This document shows, piece by piece, positions 43,232 to 54,045 of a stretch of DNA of 64,000 bases. The position numbers were made by a program, and so were the translations under genes. The DNA lies in contig QKWP01000505.1 of assembly GCA_003550325.1 (NCBI GenBank), forward strand, positions 125,554 to 189,553, in the 5' to 3' direction. Every line of letters starts with the position of its first letter. The stretch's first letter is position 1. Under the pieces are notes generated by a model. It was not told the origin of the DNA. It saw only the letters and a program-made list of their open reading frames with translations, and did no database searches. The DNA comes from Gigaspora rosea. Taxonomy: Eukaryota; Glomeromycota; Glomeromycetes; Diversisporales; Gigasporaceae.

Positions 43232-43474
43232 CTAGCCTTTGTCTAATACTTTGACCACCTGGTCGTTGTGGTTGTTATTTTTATCACGGTTTTTGTCTCT
43301 TTGCTCCCTATCAGCCTTTTCAGCATTGGTTTCAGAAATTTCGTCACTATGGTAACCTCGAAACTGCAATGCCCAGTAAATATCAGCAATTGCTTGTTCT
43401 TCGGATACATTCTTTGAAAAATTTCTGTATAATGAGTGGCTTTGTGTTGTTAGTAAATGTTTAAAGCCACTCAT
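43232..43474 (-). pseudogene. 80-residue frame, possible downstream exon of the small gene at 44.5 kb
   Basis: MSGFKHLLTTQSHSLYRNFS then SEEQAIADIYWALQFRGYHS, ending in a charged EKADREQRDKNRDKNNN tail. An acceptor-like TTTTTAG lies at 43,489, but the frame between it and the ATG has a TGA directly before the ATG. Composition is protein-like and hydrophilic. It could be a short gene of its own, or an exon of the gene that now lies out of reach behind in-frame stops. Family not recognised. Confidence 0.35.
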
Positions 43475-43812
43475 TCATCTTTGGAGTTTCTAAAAATAAA
43501 TTAAAAAAAATAAAAAATTAAAATAAGTGAAAATAAATAACAAAATAAATAAATTAAATTAAATTAATAAGTAAAAATATAATGAAAAATTAAATTAAAT
43601 TAAATTAATGAGTAAAAATAAAATAAATTAAATTAAAAAAGAATAAAAATAACAATAATATTAAATAATAATAAGAGTAGATATATATTGCTGATATTTA
43701 TATATGTATATTAATAATAATAATATACCTGCGATGGCTGCGTATTCTTTCTTCTTCTTTTTTTTTGTCGTTCACGCCTCGCTGGCTGCATTTTTTCCAA
43801 ATACATCTTATG

Positions 43813-44538
43813 TTAATGTTTATGGTATTGCCAGATTACATATAGCACTTGGTCGTTAGTAGCAGGGTAAGCAATATCATGCATAATAGCCGGGAGGGAG
43901 TTTGTGATAAAATGATCTCCAAATTCATGCCATTGCTTGGCAGGGTCTGGTCTATCCCGTTCGTTTAGACTCTCAATGACTAAGAGGATTTCAGTCTATT
44001 ATAATAAAAAAAATTATCAGATATTATATGCAAATTAAACTAGCTGTTACTAGTACATTCAAAATTTACGATAAACCAGTAGTAATGTTATAGATAATAC
44101 AAAAATAATACCATATGGTATTATTTTTGTATTATCTATAACAATACTGGTTTAATGTAAATTATGGATGCTGTTTTATATTTCTATCAGGACCCGATAC
44201 TTATATCCAAACATAAAAAACGTACCCGGAGTGCTGCTACGATATCATTTTCACTACCGATATCAATATTTTCAATATCGCTATTACCACTTTTGTTATT
44301 ACTGCTGCTGCTGCTAATATAAATTGGTGAAACTGGAGGTTTTCGCTTTCTATTTATATATATATATATATAATATATAATAGCCTGGCTTAATATATAA
44401 AATTACACAAAACATAAAATTCCTGATATATATTACCTTTTGAAGAAGATAAAGATGATGATCTTCTTCTCTTGCTTCCACTTCCAACAAGCCCCTTTTT
44501 TCATTATATTGTCTTCTATGTGAAACAACTGTATCCAT
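43813..44538 (-). CDS. Possible three-exon hypothetical gene, 134 residues
   Basis: Exons 44,538-44,437 (MDTVVSHRRQYNEKRG...), 44,345-44,226 (RKPPVSPIYISSSSSNNKSG...) and 43,995-43,813 (TEILLVIESLNERDRPDPAK, QWHEFGDHFITNSLPAIMHD, ending YHKH and TAA). Introns start GTAATA and GTACGT, end AAAG (weak) and ATAG, and keep the frame open. The third exon is clearly protein-like. After the TAA the same frame stays open through MYLEKMQPARRERQKKRRRK to a donor-like CAG|GTATAT at about 43,731, so the stop may be a mutation and the gene a relic. Family not recognised; nuclear or DNA-binding roles cannot be inferred. It lies in the stretch between the two copies of the 2.1 kb duplication. Confidence 0.42.
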
Positions 44539-45609
44539 GATTTTAATATGTAAAAAAATAATAACTGCGAAAAAAAAGATTTGCAAATTGAAACAAAACT
44601 TAAAAGAATTGTGAATTGAAACAAAACTAAAAAGAATTGTAAATAAAACAAGATGAAGAAACTTATCCTATTTATATTTATAACGCTTTAAAAAATTACA
44701 TATTGCTGATAAAATAGTTGATATATTTCTTCCCAAATCGTATAGGTGAAACAAAGAATTGACGAAATAGAAGATATTACATCAATATTAAGACTTTATG
44801 GCAATATTATATTGAGAAATTACACAATAAAAAATCTGATATTAATTACGATCNCATCTGGCTTGCCCTTAGCTGCCCAAATGTGGGTTGGCACTATATT
44901 ATTTATACTTTCTACAAGAATAGCCGATCTTCTTCAGTCCAATCATCTGTAGGTACATAACATTACACAGTGACGCCGCTACAAGTTTATGAAGTATTTG
45001 GGCCTCTTACTACGTCTTGTAATTTCAGTTATTTTTAAATCAGGTTCTGACTTTTAAATTCAATTACCGCCAGGCATAATTGAACTGGCAATCTTCAAAT
45101 GGAGGCCTGGAAGCATAATCGCTATGCTATCGATCCACAGGTCCATTATAACTAATAATCAATTACTATATTTATTAATTTCAGATATACAAAATGGTAG
45201 TTTATTAAATTATATTGAAAGCAATAATTTTTTCGTATAAAATTACTAATTAGAAGTTTTTTTTATTATGCCTTGGTAAATATTTGGCAGTTTTTTTAAA
45301 ATATTAGAAAATTTTGATATCTAATTATAATTAATTACAAGCTAACTACTAGAGATATTAATAATTGAAATCAATATATAGTAAATTAATTAGTTATGAT
45401 GCAAATAGTTTCAATTTTATTGATTATAATCTCTATTGCACTTAATCAACTGAAGCAATAATTATTGTGACAGATTATAATGAAATTCAGATTAAAATGA
45501 AATTATTAGATTTTAATTAATTTCTAATTGGATTTAAAAAATTTCTTAATAAAATACTACTTGAAACAAATAAAAAGCATATATATTTATATTTGAATAT
45601 CTAATCAGA

Positions 45610-45868
45610 CAGTGTTTTTGTATCTACTATGTTCAAGACTTTTTTTACCCATGTCCACATCCAAATGTCTATAGTGTTTACAACTGTCCAAGGAATATTT
45701 TGACTTTAAATTAGTTTATAAAAGACATAATTATATATTTTTTATAGTTTTGAATATTTTTCTGAAAAGGAAAAAATAGGTTATCTTAATAAAATTTTAA
45801 GTAATTTAGATTTATTTTTTTGTTTACAATTGTCCACAAATGTTCAGATCTGCCTTATAACAATACTA
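45610..45868. mobile_element. hAT-like MITE, CAGTGTTGT family (duplicate of 41,744-42,002)
   Basis: Identical to the first copy, including the TAATCAGA flanks at 45,602-45,609 and 45,869-45,876. It is not an independent insertion. Confidence 0.75.
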
Positions 45869-46207
45869 TAATCAGATATTTAAATAAATCTTCTATTACT
45901 ACTCTAATTATTTTAAATATTTATTTAGTTTATAATCTGTTTTTCTATTTTCTGATTAAAGAAATCAAAGAATTAAATAAAAAAATAATCAAAAAAAGAA
46001 AACTTATATTAAAATAAAAAACAAATAGCTTATTTGATAAAATAGCTACTAAATATTTTCAAAAAAAGTTATAAAAATTAAAAAATCTTATTTACATTAA
46101 TTTAGTAGTAATTATATAGTAATGATTATCTAGTTATATAGTATAATTATTTAAGCTATTTAATATTATATTAATACCTACAAATTAGTGATTAATATAG
46201 TCTATAT

Positions 46208-47024
46208 AGGACCCTGGACATCTAGTATAGAGGTCATACTTGTTTTTTTAGTGAAATTTGAGAAGCAAAAAACAGTTTTTGACAATTATTTTTGCATCCG
46301 GTGGACCAATTTGAACAAACTTTTTTTAAAAATAAAGCTCTCGTGAGGCGCATCTAACAAAAAAAAGTTCTAACAAAAAAAAAGTTCATTCAATTCTGAT
46401 TACTAGATCAAAAGTTATTTAAGGGTAGGAGGAACAAATTTTAAATTATATATAAAACATATTGTAAATTTTTTTTTTATTAAAAATTAAAAAATATTTA
46501 ATTAAGTAAACTACTTATAAAAATTAATTGAAAGTTGTAGAATAGATTCTTCTGATTCTAATAATAGTAAAATTATTAAAATTAGTTAAATATTTGCTGA
46601 GAAACAGGTGTTTAAAGATAGAGTATTATGAATTGTTTACAAAAATCATATGATGATCATATGATATCAACCAATCAAAATTAGTCATTTTGTGTAACTG
46701 TGAGAAATTTGAGCCAACTGGGAGAAACTTTACAATATATAAAAGTATAAATTTTTTAAAAGTTTTATTTATTAAAACTTTGCTATTATAAAAAGAACAT
46801 ATTGTTCTATATATTATAAAATTTTGGCTAAAATTAATTACAACTATAAAAAGTTTTATTAGTAGCATATTTTCAATTTCTATATAAATCCTATTGTACC
46901 ACCAAAATCATATGAAAAATGATCTATGTTCCCCCTACCCTTATATATTTTGTCATTTTTATCAAATTGGGCCAAAATTGATCAAAATCCAGTTATAACC
47001 TATATGAGAGATGTCCAGGGTTCT
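46208..47024 (-). mobile_element. hAT-like MITE, AGGACCC family, TSD GTCTATAT, complete
   Basis: Ends AGGACCCTGGACATCTAGTA and GAGAGATGTCCAGGGTTCT, with perfect 8 bp repeats GTCTATAT at 46,200-46,207 and 47,025-47,032. It is interrupted by the TTAA-flanked element at 46,423-46,940. Once that is removed the element is about 300 bp, like its relatives. Confidence 0.87.
46423..46940. mobile_element. TTAA-flanked element (GGGTAGGAGGAACA ends), copy 2
   Basis: Same as 42,557-43,074 but with its true right flank, TTATATATTTTGTCATTTTT, which continues the host MITE. The flanks are TTAA (46,419-46,422) and TTAT (46,941-46,944). Confidence 0.75.
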
Positions 47025-47032
47025 GTCTATAT

Positions 47033-47322
47033 AATAAATTAAAAAAAAATTTTATTTAGTTACAAATCGAATGAATAAATTAAACAAGTTACTATTGTAA
47101 AATTCAAAGCTTTTAAAACAAATAATTGATATCTTAATACAAATATAATAAATACAATATATCTTTTAAAAAAATAATAATTATAAAAAAAATTTTTACT
47201 TCTTTGTTAATTGAATAGAATCTTTTTTTATTGAATTTATTAGTTGATTTATATAGTATAGTGAAGATTACAAACAAAAGAAAAGAAGTATACTCAAGTA
47301 TTTCATATTGTTATTAATAAAA
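47033..47322. other. AT-rich spacer
   Basis: Nothing is recognised beyond A/T-rich unique sequence. Confidence 0.35.
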
Positions 47323-47546
47323 AAGCTTTTAGAAATCAGCTGATTTTTGTTTACTATAAGCCTATCTCTACCTATTTACACCTAATACCCCAATTAGCTA
47401 GTCATACTTATGATTATTAAAAAGTTAAATAACATTTAATAGTAAATAACTTTTGATTTACTGGACCAAATTTGATAATTCAACTACCAAAATGATCATC
47501 TTAATAAAAGGATTCTAGTAAGCCCAAAATTGTTAAAATCCAATTA

Positions 47547-47705
47547 GGGCACTGACATTTATTACCTAATATCTATTTACTATAGAGGCTTACACCCCAC
47601 CCTAGGTAAGATCTATAAATAGAATTTTGGCCAATCAAATTTAACTAAGGTAAGATTTTTTTGACACCTATCCTCTAAAATATTATCTAATAAATGTCAG
47701 CGCCC
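47547..47705. mobile_element. Tourist-like MITE, family 1 (TSD TTA)
   Basis: Ends GGGCACTGACATTTATTACC and CTAATAAATGTCAGCGCCC lie between TTA repeats at 47,544-47,546 and 47,706-47,708. The host motif reads CCAAT-TTA-CAGAATTTTG across the insertion, equal to uninterrupted copies elsewhere (CCAATCACAGAATTC at 2,404). Confidence 0.9.
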
Positions 47706-48299
47706 TTACAGAATTTTGTGATCAGACTAGATTTGTATTACTATATAAAAGTTCTATAATTTATTAAATAATTATAACCTATTTATAATAATACAAATCT
47801 ATTTTGATCTTAGAATCCTGTAATTGGATTTTAACGATTTTGGGCTTGCTAAATTGAAAGGATCATTTTGGTAAAAAATCATTAAAATTGGCTTAGTAGA
47901 TTAGAAGTTATTAACAATTAAAATTTAATTTTTAATTGTTAATAACTTCTAAACTACTAGACCAATTTTGATGATTTAACTACCAAAATGATCCTCTTAA
48001 TGAGAAGATTCTAACAAGCCCAAAACCATTAAAATGCAATTACAGAATCCTAAAATCAAATAAATTTGTGTTACTATAAATAGATTATAATCTATTATAC
48101 AAAATAGAATGGTGTAGATAAAAATTAAATCTAATTGGCTAGACAAATATATAAAGACAAAAATAAAATCTGATTGGCTGCTTTATGCACTTATGTTACA
48201 CAAAGGCACATTGTATTGTTTTTACAAAAATAATTTTTAGTTACACGAAATTAATGTCGTGTAATATTACACAAGTTTTATTTTGGCAACATTTTTGTT

Positions 48300-48600
48300 T
48301 GCATCTAAGTTTAACCAAAATTTGAACCAAAATCAGGTTCAAATAAACAAATACAGATTTATTTTAACCAAAACTGGGTTTAAATAAACAAAAATAGGTT
48401 TATTTGAACCAATATTAGTGTTATTTATACTAAAATTGGGTTTATTTGAACCAAAATTGGGTTATTTAAATTAAAAAAAAATCAAGTTTATTTAAACCAA
48501 GATCAGATTTATTTAAACTAATATTAGGTTTGTTTGATTCAAAAATTGGTTTATTCAAACAAAGATTAGGTTTATTTGAACCAAGTTCGAATTTATTTAG
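48300..48600 (+). repeat. GGGTTTATTTGAACCAAAATT minisatellite
   Basis: About ten imperfect units of 25-30 bp containing TTTATTTGAACCAAAATTGG and relatives. A related stretch in mixed orientation lies at 49,960-50,030. No frame of interest. Confidence 0.7.
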
Positions 48601-48759
48601 ATTTAAAAACAAAAAACAAAAATAAAATAAAATAAAAAATTTTTTAGTACTACTACAAAATAGTGATTTATTAATTCAGTTTTAGTCTTATCCTATAACT
48701 CTATATTATGTTATTAATTTACAAAAAAGATGTACTTTTTTAATAGGAAAAAACTATTT

Positions 48760-48960
48760 GTATACTACGTGTATGTACACAAGTACTAATTATTGATTTG
48801 CAAATCTGCATAAAATATAAACTATAGACCAAAATTAAATCCGATTTAAGATTAGGGTTAGGGTCAGCTTTGGAATTAGAAGGGGCTATAGTTTATATAA
48901 AATTTTGCAAGAATTTTTTTTTGTTAAAGCCCGAAGAGTGGTTTTATAAGCTATTATATG
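48760..48960 (-). mobile_element. Core-module fragment
   Basis: Reverse-oriented core: TTAGGGTTAGGGTCAGCTTT, GGCTATAGTTTATATAAAAT, TTTGCAAGAATTTTTTTTTG and GAGTGGTTTTATAAGC. It pairs with the copy at 23,595-23,830. The 71-residue frame at 48,870-49,085 crosses its end and is not a gene. Confidence 0.5.
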
Positions 48961-49085
48961 TATCTGTGTTAATTTATCATATTTATCCATGTTTATACAC
49001 TAGTGTACAAATAGTAATTGCCTTTTTAATATTATATAGTGTAATCTGTCTAAAAACATTAAATCAATTAATAAATTTTTTTTAA

Positions 49086-49460
49086 AGGTAGGGTGAACAT
49101 AGATCATTTTTCATATGATCTACGTGGTATATTGAAATTTTATATAGTAAATAAAAAAATGCTTCCGATAAATTTTTTTAAGATTTTGATCAATTTGTAT
49201 AAAATTTATATAATAGGTAGTTTTAAATAGTTTGTTTATAATAATAAAGTTGTGCAATATCCATTGCTTTAAAAAAAATCAACTTTACATATAATTAAAT
49301 TTTTGTAGAACGCTATATGATTTTTGTAGGTTGTACAAAGAATTGATTGGTCAGATCATATGATGTTTATATGTAAATCATATGATATCATATAAATTGG
49401 TTACACAAAGTTAATCTACAATCGATTTTATATGAAATTGGAAATTTGTACACCCTACCC
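49086..49460. mobile_element. TTAA-flanked element, short copy
   Basis: Ends AGGTAGGGTGAACATAGATC and TTTGTACACCCTACCC, with TTAA at 49,082-49,085 and 49,461-49,464. ATCATTTTTCATATGATCTA near the left end matches the right end of 42,557-43,074 in reverse. Confidence 0.75.
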
Positions 49461-50819
49461 TTAAATTGTATCTTTTTAATAAAAAATTTTAAAGTTGCAA
49501 AATAAAATATATAATTTAATAGCTTTTGACAAAGTCTATCAAACTACGTATTTTATTTTTAAGAATTTTGTGCTTATTTTTGAGAAGATGTAATTTTAAA
49601 TTTATAAATTTTTAAAATTTTTAGCACAATTGATAAAAAAATTAAATAATATATAAAAATTTTAACCAATTAAATTCAATTTTATAAGTAAATGATCAAC
49701 AAAATTTTCAGCACTACTATAAAATTTGATGCGACTAAACTATTTGTACCATATTAAAATAGGTTCTTTTCATAGAACCCTATTTTTTATTCTGCACCTC
49801 TATATATCATTAATCTACAAAAAATAAAAGTTTTTTGGTATTATATTTCTAAAAAAGAACTCTAATATAGTATTAAAAAACTTTATTTTTTATAAATTAA
49901 TATATAAAGAGCAGAATAAAAAATGAGTCCAAAAAAAACCTCTATTTTTGAATTCAAACAAATCTAGGTCAGGTTTATTTAATTCCATTTCAGGTTCAAA
50001 TAAACCCAAGCTAAGTTTATATTGCTCTTACTATTTATTTAGTTTAAATAAATCAATTAGGGTTCACAATTTAATTTAATTTGATTTAATCAAATATTTA
50101 AAATTTAATTTGATTTAAAAAATTTATAAATTTAAATACAAAATTTTTAATTCAAACCCAAACCAGATTTATTTGATTTTATTTCAGATTTAAATTTAAA
50201 ATTTACTAAATATTTTAAAGTTATAATTAAGTAAAGTTGTTTAAGATTATTAAAATATATTTATTAGTACTATTTGAACAACTTATTATTAGTATACTTT
50301 ACAATTTTTTGAAAAATTTAATAATCTAAAAATAGACTACCTTTAATAACTTTTACCAATAAGGATAGCTTATTTAGAAATATATAGTAAACCCAGAGCA
50401 ACGCGACGGGTTATATGCTAGTTATTAATAAATTATAGAACTTTTATAGTAATACAAATCTATTTCAATCACAGGATCATGTAATTAGATTTTAACAATT
50501 TTGGGCTCGCTAAAATCCTCTTATTGAGAGAATCATTTTGGTATTGAACATCAAATTTGGTCTAGTAGATCAAAAGTTATTAATTATTACATAAATATTA
50601 TTAATAAATTTATAATTTTGGTTAAAAATAATTTTGCAACTTTAGCTAAAATTATGAAATTTTGGCAAGAATTACATCTGATGCTTTAGCTAATCCACCC
50701 ACCTATCCAGAAATTAGCTGATTTCTGGAAGCTTTCTTATACCAATCATTAAAGTAGTTAGAAGAACTTTGGCAGCCCTAACAAGAATCCAAAGTACTAC
50801 AAGTTTATATAGTATTATG

Positions 50820-51117
50820 AGGATCCCAAATATCTCTTATATAGATCATAACTAAATTTTGGCCAATTTTGATCTAATTTGCTAAAAATAACAAAACTAT
50901 ATTTACTTAAATAATTTTTGATCTAATAAACAAAATTGAGTGAACTTTTTATTATTAGATATGCTTTATAGAGAGCTTTATTTTAAAAAAAGTTTATTTA
51001 AATTGAACTACTAGATACCAAGATAATTGTCAAAAACTGTTTTTTTGCTTTTCAAATTTTAGAGGTTTTTGCTGAAATGAATAACATATGATTTCTGTAC
51101 TAGATGTCCAGGGTCCT
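50820..51117 (+). mobile_element. hAT-like MITE, AGGACCC family
   Basis: Starts AGGATCCCAAATATCTCTTA and ends ACTAGATGTCCAGGGTCCT. The flanks GTATTATG (50,812-50,819) and GTTTTATG (51,118-51,125) match at 7 of 8. It has the same length and interior as 28,250-28,545. Confidence 0.82.
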
Positions 51118-51125
51118 GTTTTATG

Positions 51126-51439
51126 TATATTTAGATTTAGATTTCATATTATATTTCGTAATTTAGACTAATTCAAATTGGAGTTCTAACATGTTTTATT
51201 TCATAGTTACAAATTTTTAAAATAACAGCTACTACAATTAAGTTTATTTGTAAATATTATAAGGCCCTGAACAATTTATATTAGTCAAGAAACATGTCCA
51301 ACTGAGTGCAATTACTTAAAGATCAAATGAGTTGACTCACCCAATTTTATATATAAAAATTATGCAAAAAAATCATTTAAATTGAATTTATTTAAAAGCA
51401 TATATATATGTCTTTTTAAATTTTAAAAAGAGTTTGGAA
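51126..51439. other. AT-rich spacer
   Basis: No gene or element is recognised. Confidence 0.4.
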
Positions 51440-52410
51440 ATTCCACGCACCTGCACAGCCGTGCATCCCTGTGATCGACCAATCAAAACTGATTACGTGA
51501 ACACATGATCACTTGCTTGTAACCGGCCAATCAGCATCAATATAAATTTTATAAAAAAATTTTAAAAATTCTAAGATTTTTTTATTAATAAAAAAAAAAA
51601 AAAATACAATACAATAATGATAAATCACCTATACTAAAAAAAAAACACAAGTGACAAACATCCGAACCCTAACCAGAACCCGAACCCTAACCTAACTCAA
51701 ACCCTAACCTGAACTCTAATCTACTCTAATATATACTACGATGCAACAACAAAAACTATAGTGAAGCCACAAGCACCGACGACTTAAAGCCAAGACGAAT
51801 CTACTGAAGAAACGTGCAAGACCACCACCAAAGAAATGGCAAGACTACCACTAAAGAAATGTGCAAGACTACCACCAAAAAAACATACAAGACTACCACC
51901 AAAGAACCATGCAAGACCACTACCGAAAACAAAACCACCGCCGAAGAAACGTGTAAGACCACCGCCGAAGAAATATCCAAGACCACCGCCAAAGAAACAT
52001 CCAAGACTACCGGCGAAGAAACGTGAAAGACCACCCACCAAGAAGAAAAATCTAATGGCGGTACTAGTGACGACACCTGCGATGACACTAACGATGACGT
52101 GCAAGACCACCACCAAAGAAACGTACAAGACTACCCACCAAGAAGAAAATCTAACGGTAGCACCAATGATGGCACCAACAACAACACTAGCGACGATACT
52201 TGAAACAACACCTGCGATGATACCAACGATGACACCAAAACAATATCAATAACGACACTAGCGACAATAGCTAAAAAAGAAAAAAAAATTAGTAAACGAA
52301 AATATAAAAAAAAAATCAAAACAAAAGAAAAAAATAAAAAATAAACAATAATTATCTTGATAATCTTATTTATATCATGCATATAGGAATACATGATCAT
52401 ACGGGTGCTT
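51440..52410. mobile_element. Transposon derivative M3 with minisatellite cargo
   Basis: The left end (CCACGCACCTGCACAGCCGT, GTGATCGACCAATCAAAACT) resembles the M1 left end. The right end at about 52,375-52,410 (ATACATGATCATACGGGTGC) is less clear. The interior has CGAACCCTAACC repeats at 51,661-51,720, a 24 bp minisatellite at 51,810-52,040, and ACGATGACACC/ACGACACTAGCGAC units to 52,270. Frames of 70-138 residues open in several phases at once and are repeat products. Confidence 0.55.
51810..52040 (+). repeat. 24 bp minisatellite AAGACTACCACCAAAGAAAY(G)TGC
   Basis: About nine units, with three more diverged ones at 52,100-52,135. The period is a multiple of three, so three plus frames and two minus frames stay open, coding KTTTKETC-, RLPPKKHA- or VFFGGGL-type repeats. 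The simultaneous openness argues against selection on any one protein. Confidence 0.8.
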
Positions 52411-52619
52411 GAAAAACCTTTTCCCTTTTAAATATATATTCTTTGGCATTTAATACTTTTTTGTTGAAAGTTTTAGTTCTTAATTTGAAACAGAAGAATG
52501 GGATCTTCCACTAAAGTTGATCAATTCTTTACTATGTTCTTTAGGTCAAATAAGTGACTTACTCTATATAATAATATGATTGGTTAAAATAATTTTTTAA
52601 AAATATGAATAATGCTATT
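52411..52619. other. Spacer
   Basis: Nothing is recognised. Confidence 0.35.
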
Positions 52620-52885
52620 AAGTAAAGACTTCTTGTGCTTTGAAAAGGATGTTCTCCTGATTCTAATAGTAGTTAAATCATCAAAATTGGCTTGGTGGAA
52701 CCCAAAATACTTGGGATCAAATAAAAAAACATAAGGATCTGCAAATTCACTATTATACAAAGTATTATACTTTGTATAATAGTAAATTTGCAAATTCTTA
52801 TGTTCTCTTTTTTGATCCCAAGTATCTTGGGTTCTACTAAGCCAATTTTGATGATTTAACTACTATTAGAATTATTTGCGAATCT
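52620..52885. repeat. Motif palindrome centred at about 52,762
   Basis: The left arm has GATTCTAATAGTAGTTAAAT, CATCAAAATTGGCTTGGTGG and CCAAAATACTTGGGATCAAA. The right arm has the complements up to about 52,870. The centre ACAAAGTATTATACTTTGT is itself palindromic. It is one of the clearest hairpins of the recurrent motif. Confidence 0.75.
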
Positions 52886-53465
52886 TGGTATAGTCTCAAA
52901 CTTTACGAGATTGTTACAAAATAAATTAAAGTTGATATTACAAGTTTAATCAGAATTTCTGCAGATTTACAAAAGTAAATGATTGGTATATAGTTTAGAG
53001 TTATTAATATTTGACAAGTTAAAAACATTAGCCCAATTATGATACTCTTAGGCTTGAATAAATTTTTAAGTTTTTAGAATTTATTTAGGCTAAAACCATT
53101 ACTCTAATGAAATAAATTACTTAATAATTCTGCAATTCCTTTTTTAAAATAGTATTTGAACTTTGTGAACTCAAATATGCTTTCAAATCTTATAAAACTT
53201 ATCAGAGATCACGAAATTGATATCTGAACAAAACAAAATATCTTGAATTTATAACTAACAGGTTTTATTAAGTACTAGTTAATATAGTTTTTAAAAAATT
53301 TTTTATATGAATTTTACAAACTTATATTGTGTACCAATTTTGGTCAGCTAAAGCAAAGTAAGTTTTGATTGTTTATATAGTATAATGCTAATTATGTAAA
53401 TGATTGTCTACTTTGAATATTAATCACGTGTATAAATATAACCAATTAGTACTTGGCTAAAAGCC
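52886..53465. other. AT-rich spacer
   Basis: No gene is recognised. Confidence 0.35.
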
Positions 53466-53468
53466 TAA

Positions 53469-53634
53469 GGGGCATGCCATTTATTACGTAATATATTTTA
53501 CTTAGTAGCTACCTCTACCCATGTATGGTGTGATCATTTTATCTAATTCTGATTGATTAATATAATATATAAACGTGATCACTACCTCTGACTATGTATC
53601 CATAGTAAAAATTACATAATAAATGGCATGCCCC
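53469..53634. mobile_element. Tourist-like MITE, family 2 (TSD TAA)
   Basis: Ends GGGGCATGCCATTTATTACG and TAATAAATGGCATGCCCC lie between TAA repeats at 53,466-53,468 and 53,635-53,637. Its ends are the best preserved of the three copies. Confidence 0.9.
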
Positions 53635-53637
53635 TAA

Positions 53638-54029
53638 TACTAGCTCTATAAAAAACCTTGAAAATAAATCAAATAAATCAAAAAATTATATATATATAAA
53701 ATTTATTTGCAATTGGAAAATATATTTTTTTTATTCATTATGATAACACCAAAACTTTATATATTGGCTGCTGATATATATGAAAGTCTTAGACATAATT
53801 CTATAAATTCTGTCTTTTTTAAAATTTCAAGAGCATAATTCTATAAATTTTATTTTGTTTAAAACATATTCATTCTTTCGAGAAATCCTAAATTTGTAAT
53901 ATAGGATTTTAATGAACTGAATATAGACTATCATGAATTAGTTAGTTCTGCTATATCAAACTAATAATGTTAATAATAATCGATTATATACTTCATTAAA
54001 ACTATAATAAATATGCAAATGATGAATGC
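53638..54029. other. AT-rich spacer
   Basis: A short direct repeat, ATAATTCTATAAATT(C/T)T, occurs at about 53,798 and 53,837. No gene. Confidence 0.35.
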
Positions 54030-54045
54030 TTTATTTTATTCTTTT

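Larger units (their letters stand above)
44855..46942 (+). repeat. 2.09 kb near-identical copy of 40,989-43,076 after a single n
   Basis: Offset is +3,866 throughout. The only difference seen is A/T near 42,936/46,802. The copy starts directly after n at 44,854 and ends exactly where copy 1 leaves the TTAA element. It carries part of SINE S2 (44,855-45,145), the hAT-like MITE (45,610-45,868) and the left part of 46,208-47,024. Best explained as overlapping contigs that were not merged. Confidence 0.8.
47323..50736. mobile_element. GGGGCTTCCAGAAAT-family fold-back element, 3.4 kb with insertions
   Basis: Ends AAGCTTTTAGAAATCAGCTG and TTAGCTGATTTCTGGAAGCT pair. Motif copies: 47,445-47,530 (minus, with a Tourist-like MITE next to it), 47,830-47,915 (plus), 47,940-48,025 (minus), 50,465-50,580 (plus). 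Insertions and other blocks: 47,547-47,705, the minisatellite at 48,300-48,600, a core module at 48,760-48,960 and the TTAA element at 49,086-49,460. 49,470-50,440 is AT-rich with an inverted GAACTC/GAGTTC hairpin near 49,850 and no gene. Confidence 0.58.

Noticed and set aside
44855..46942. Recent segmental duplication
   Set aside because: It starts exactly at a single n and ends at a transposon border; an unmerged contig overlap is simpler.
51661..51720. Telomere repeat CCCTAA
   Set aside because: Units are CGAACCCTAACC and CAAACCCTAACC with irregular spacing, inside an element; no true tandem TTAGGG run.
51784..52252. Repeat proteins of 70-138 residues on both strands
   Set aside because: They are by-products of a 24 bp minisatellite open in several frames; no start context or domain.
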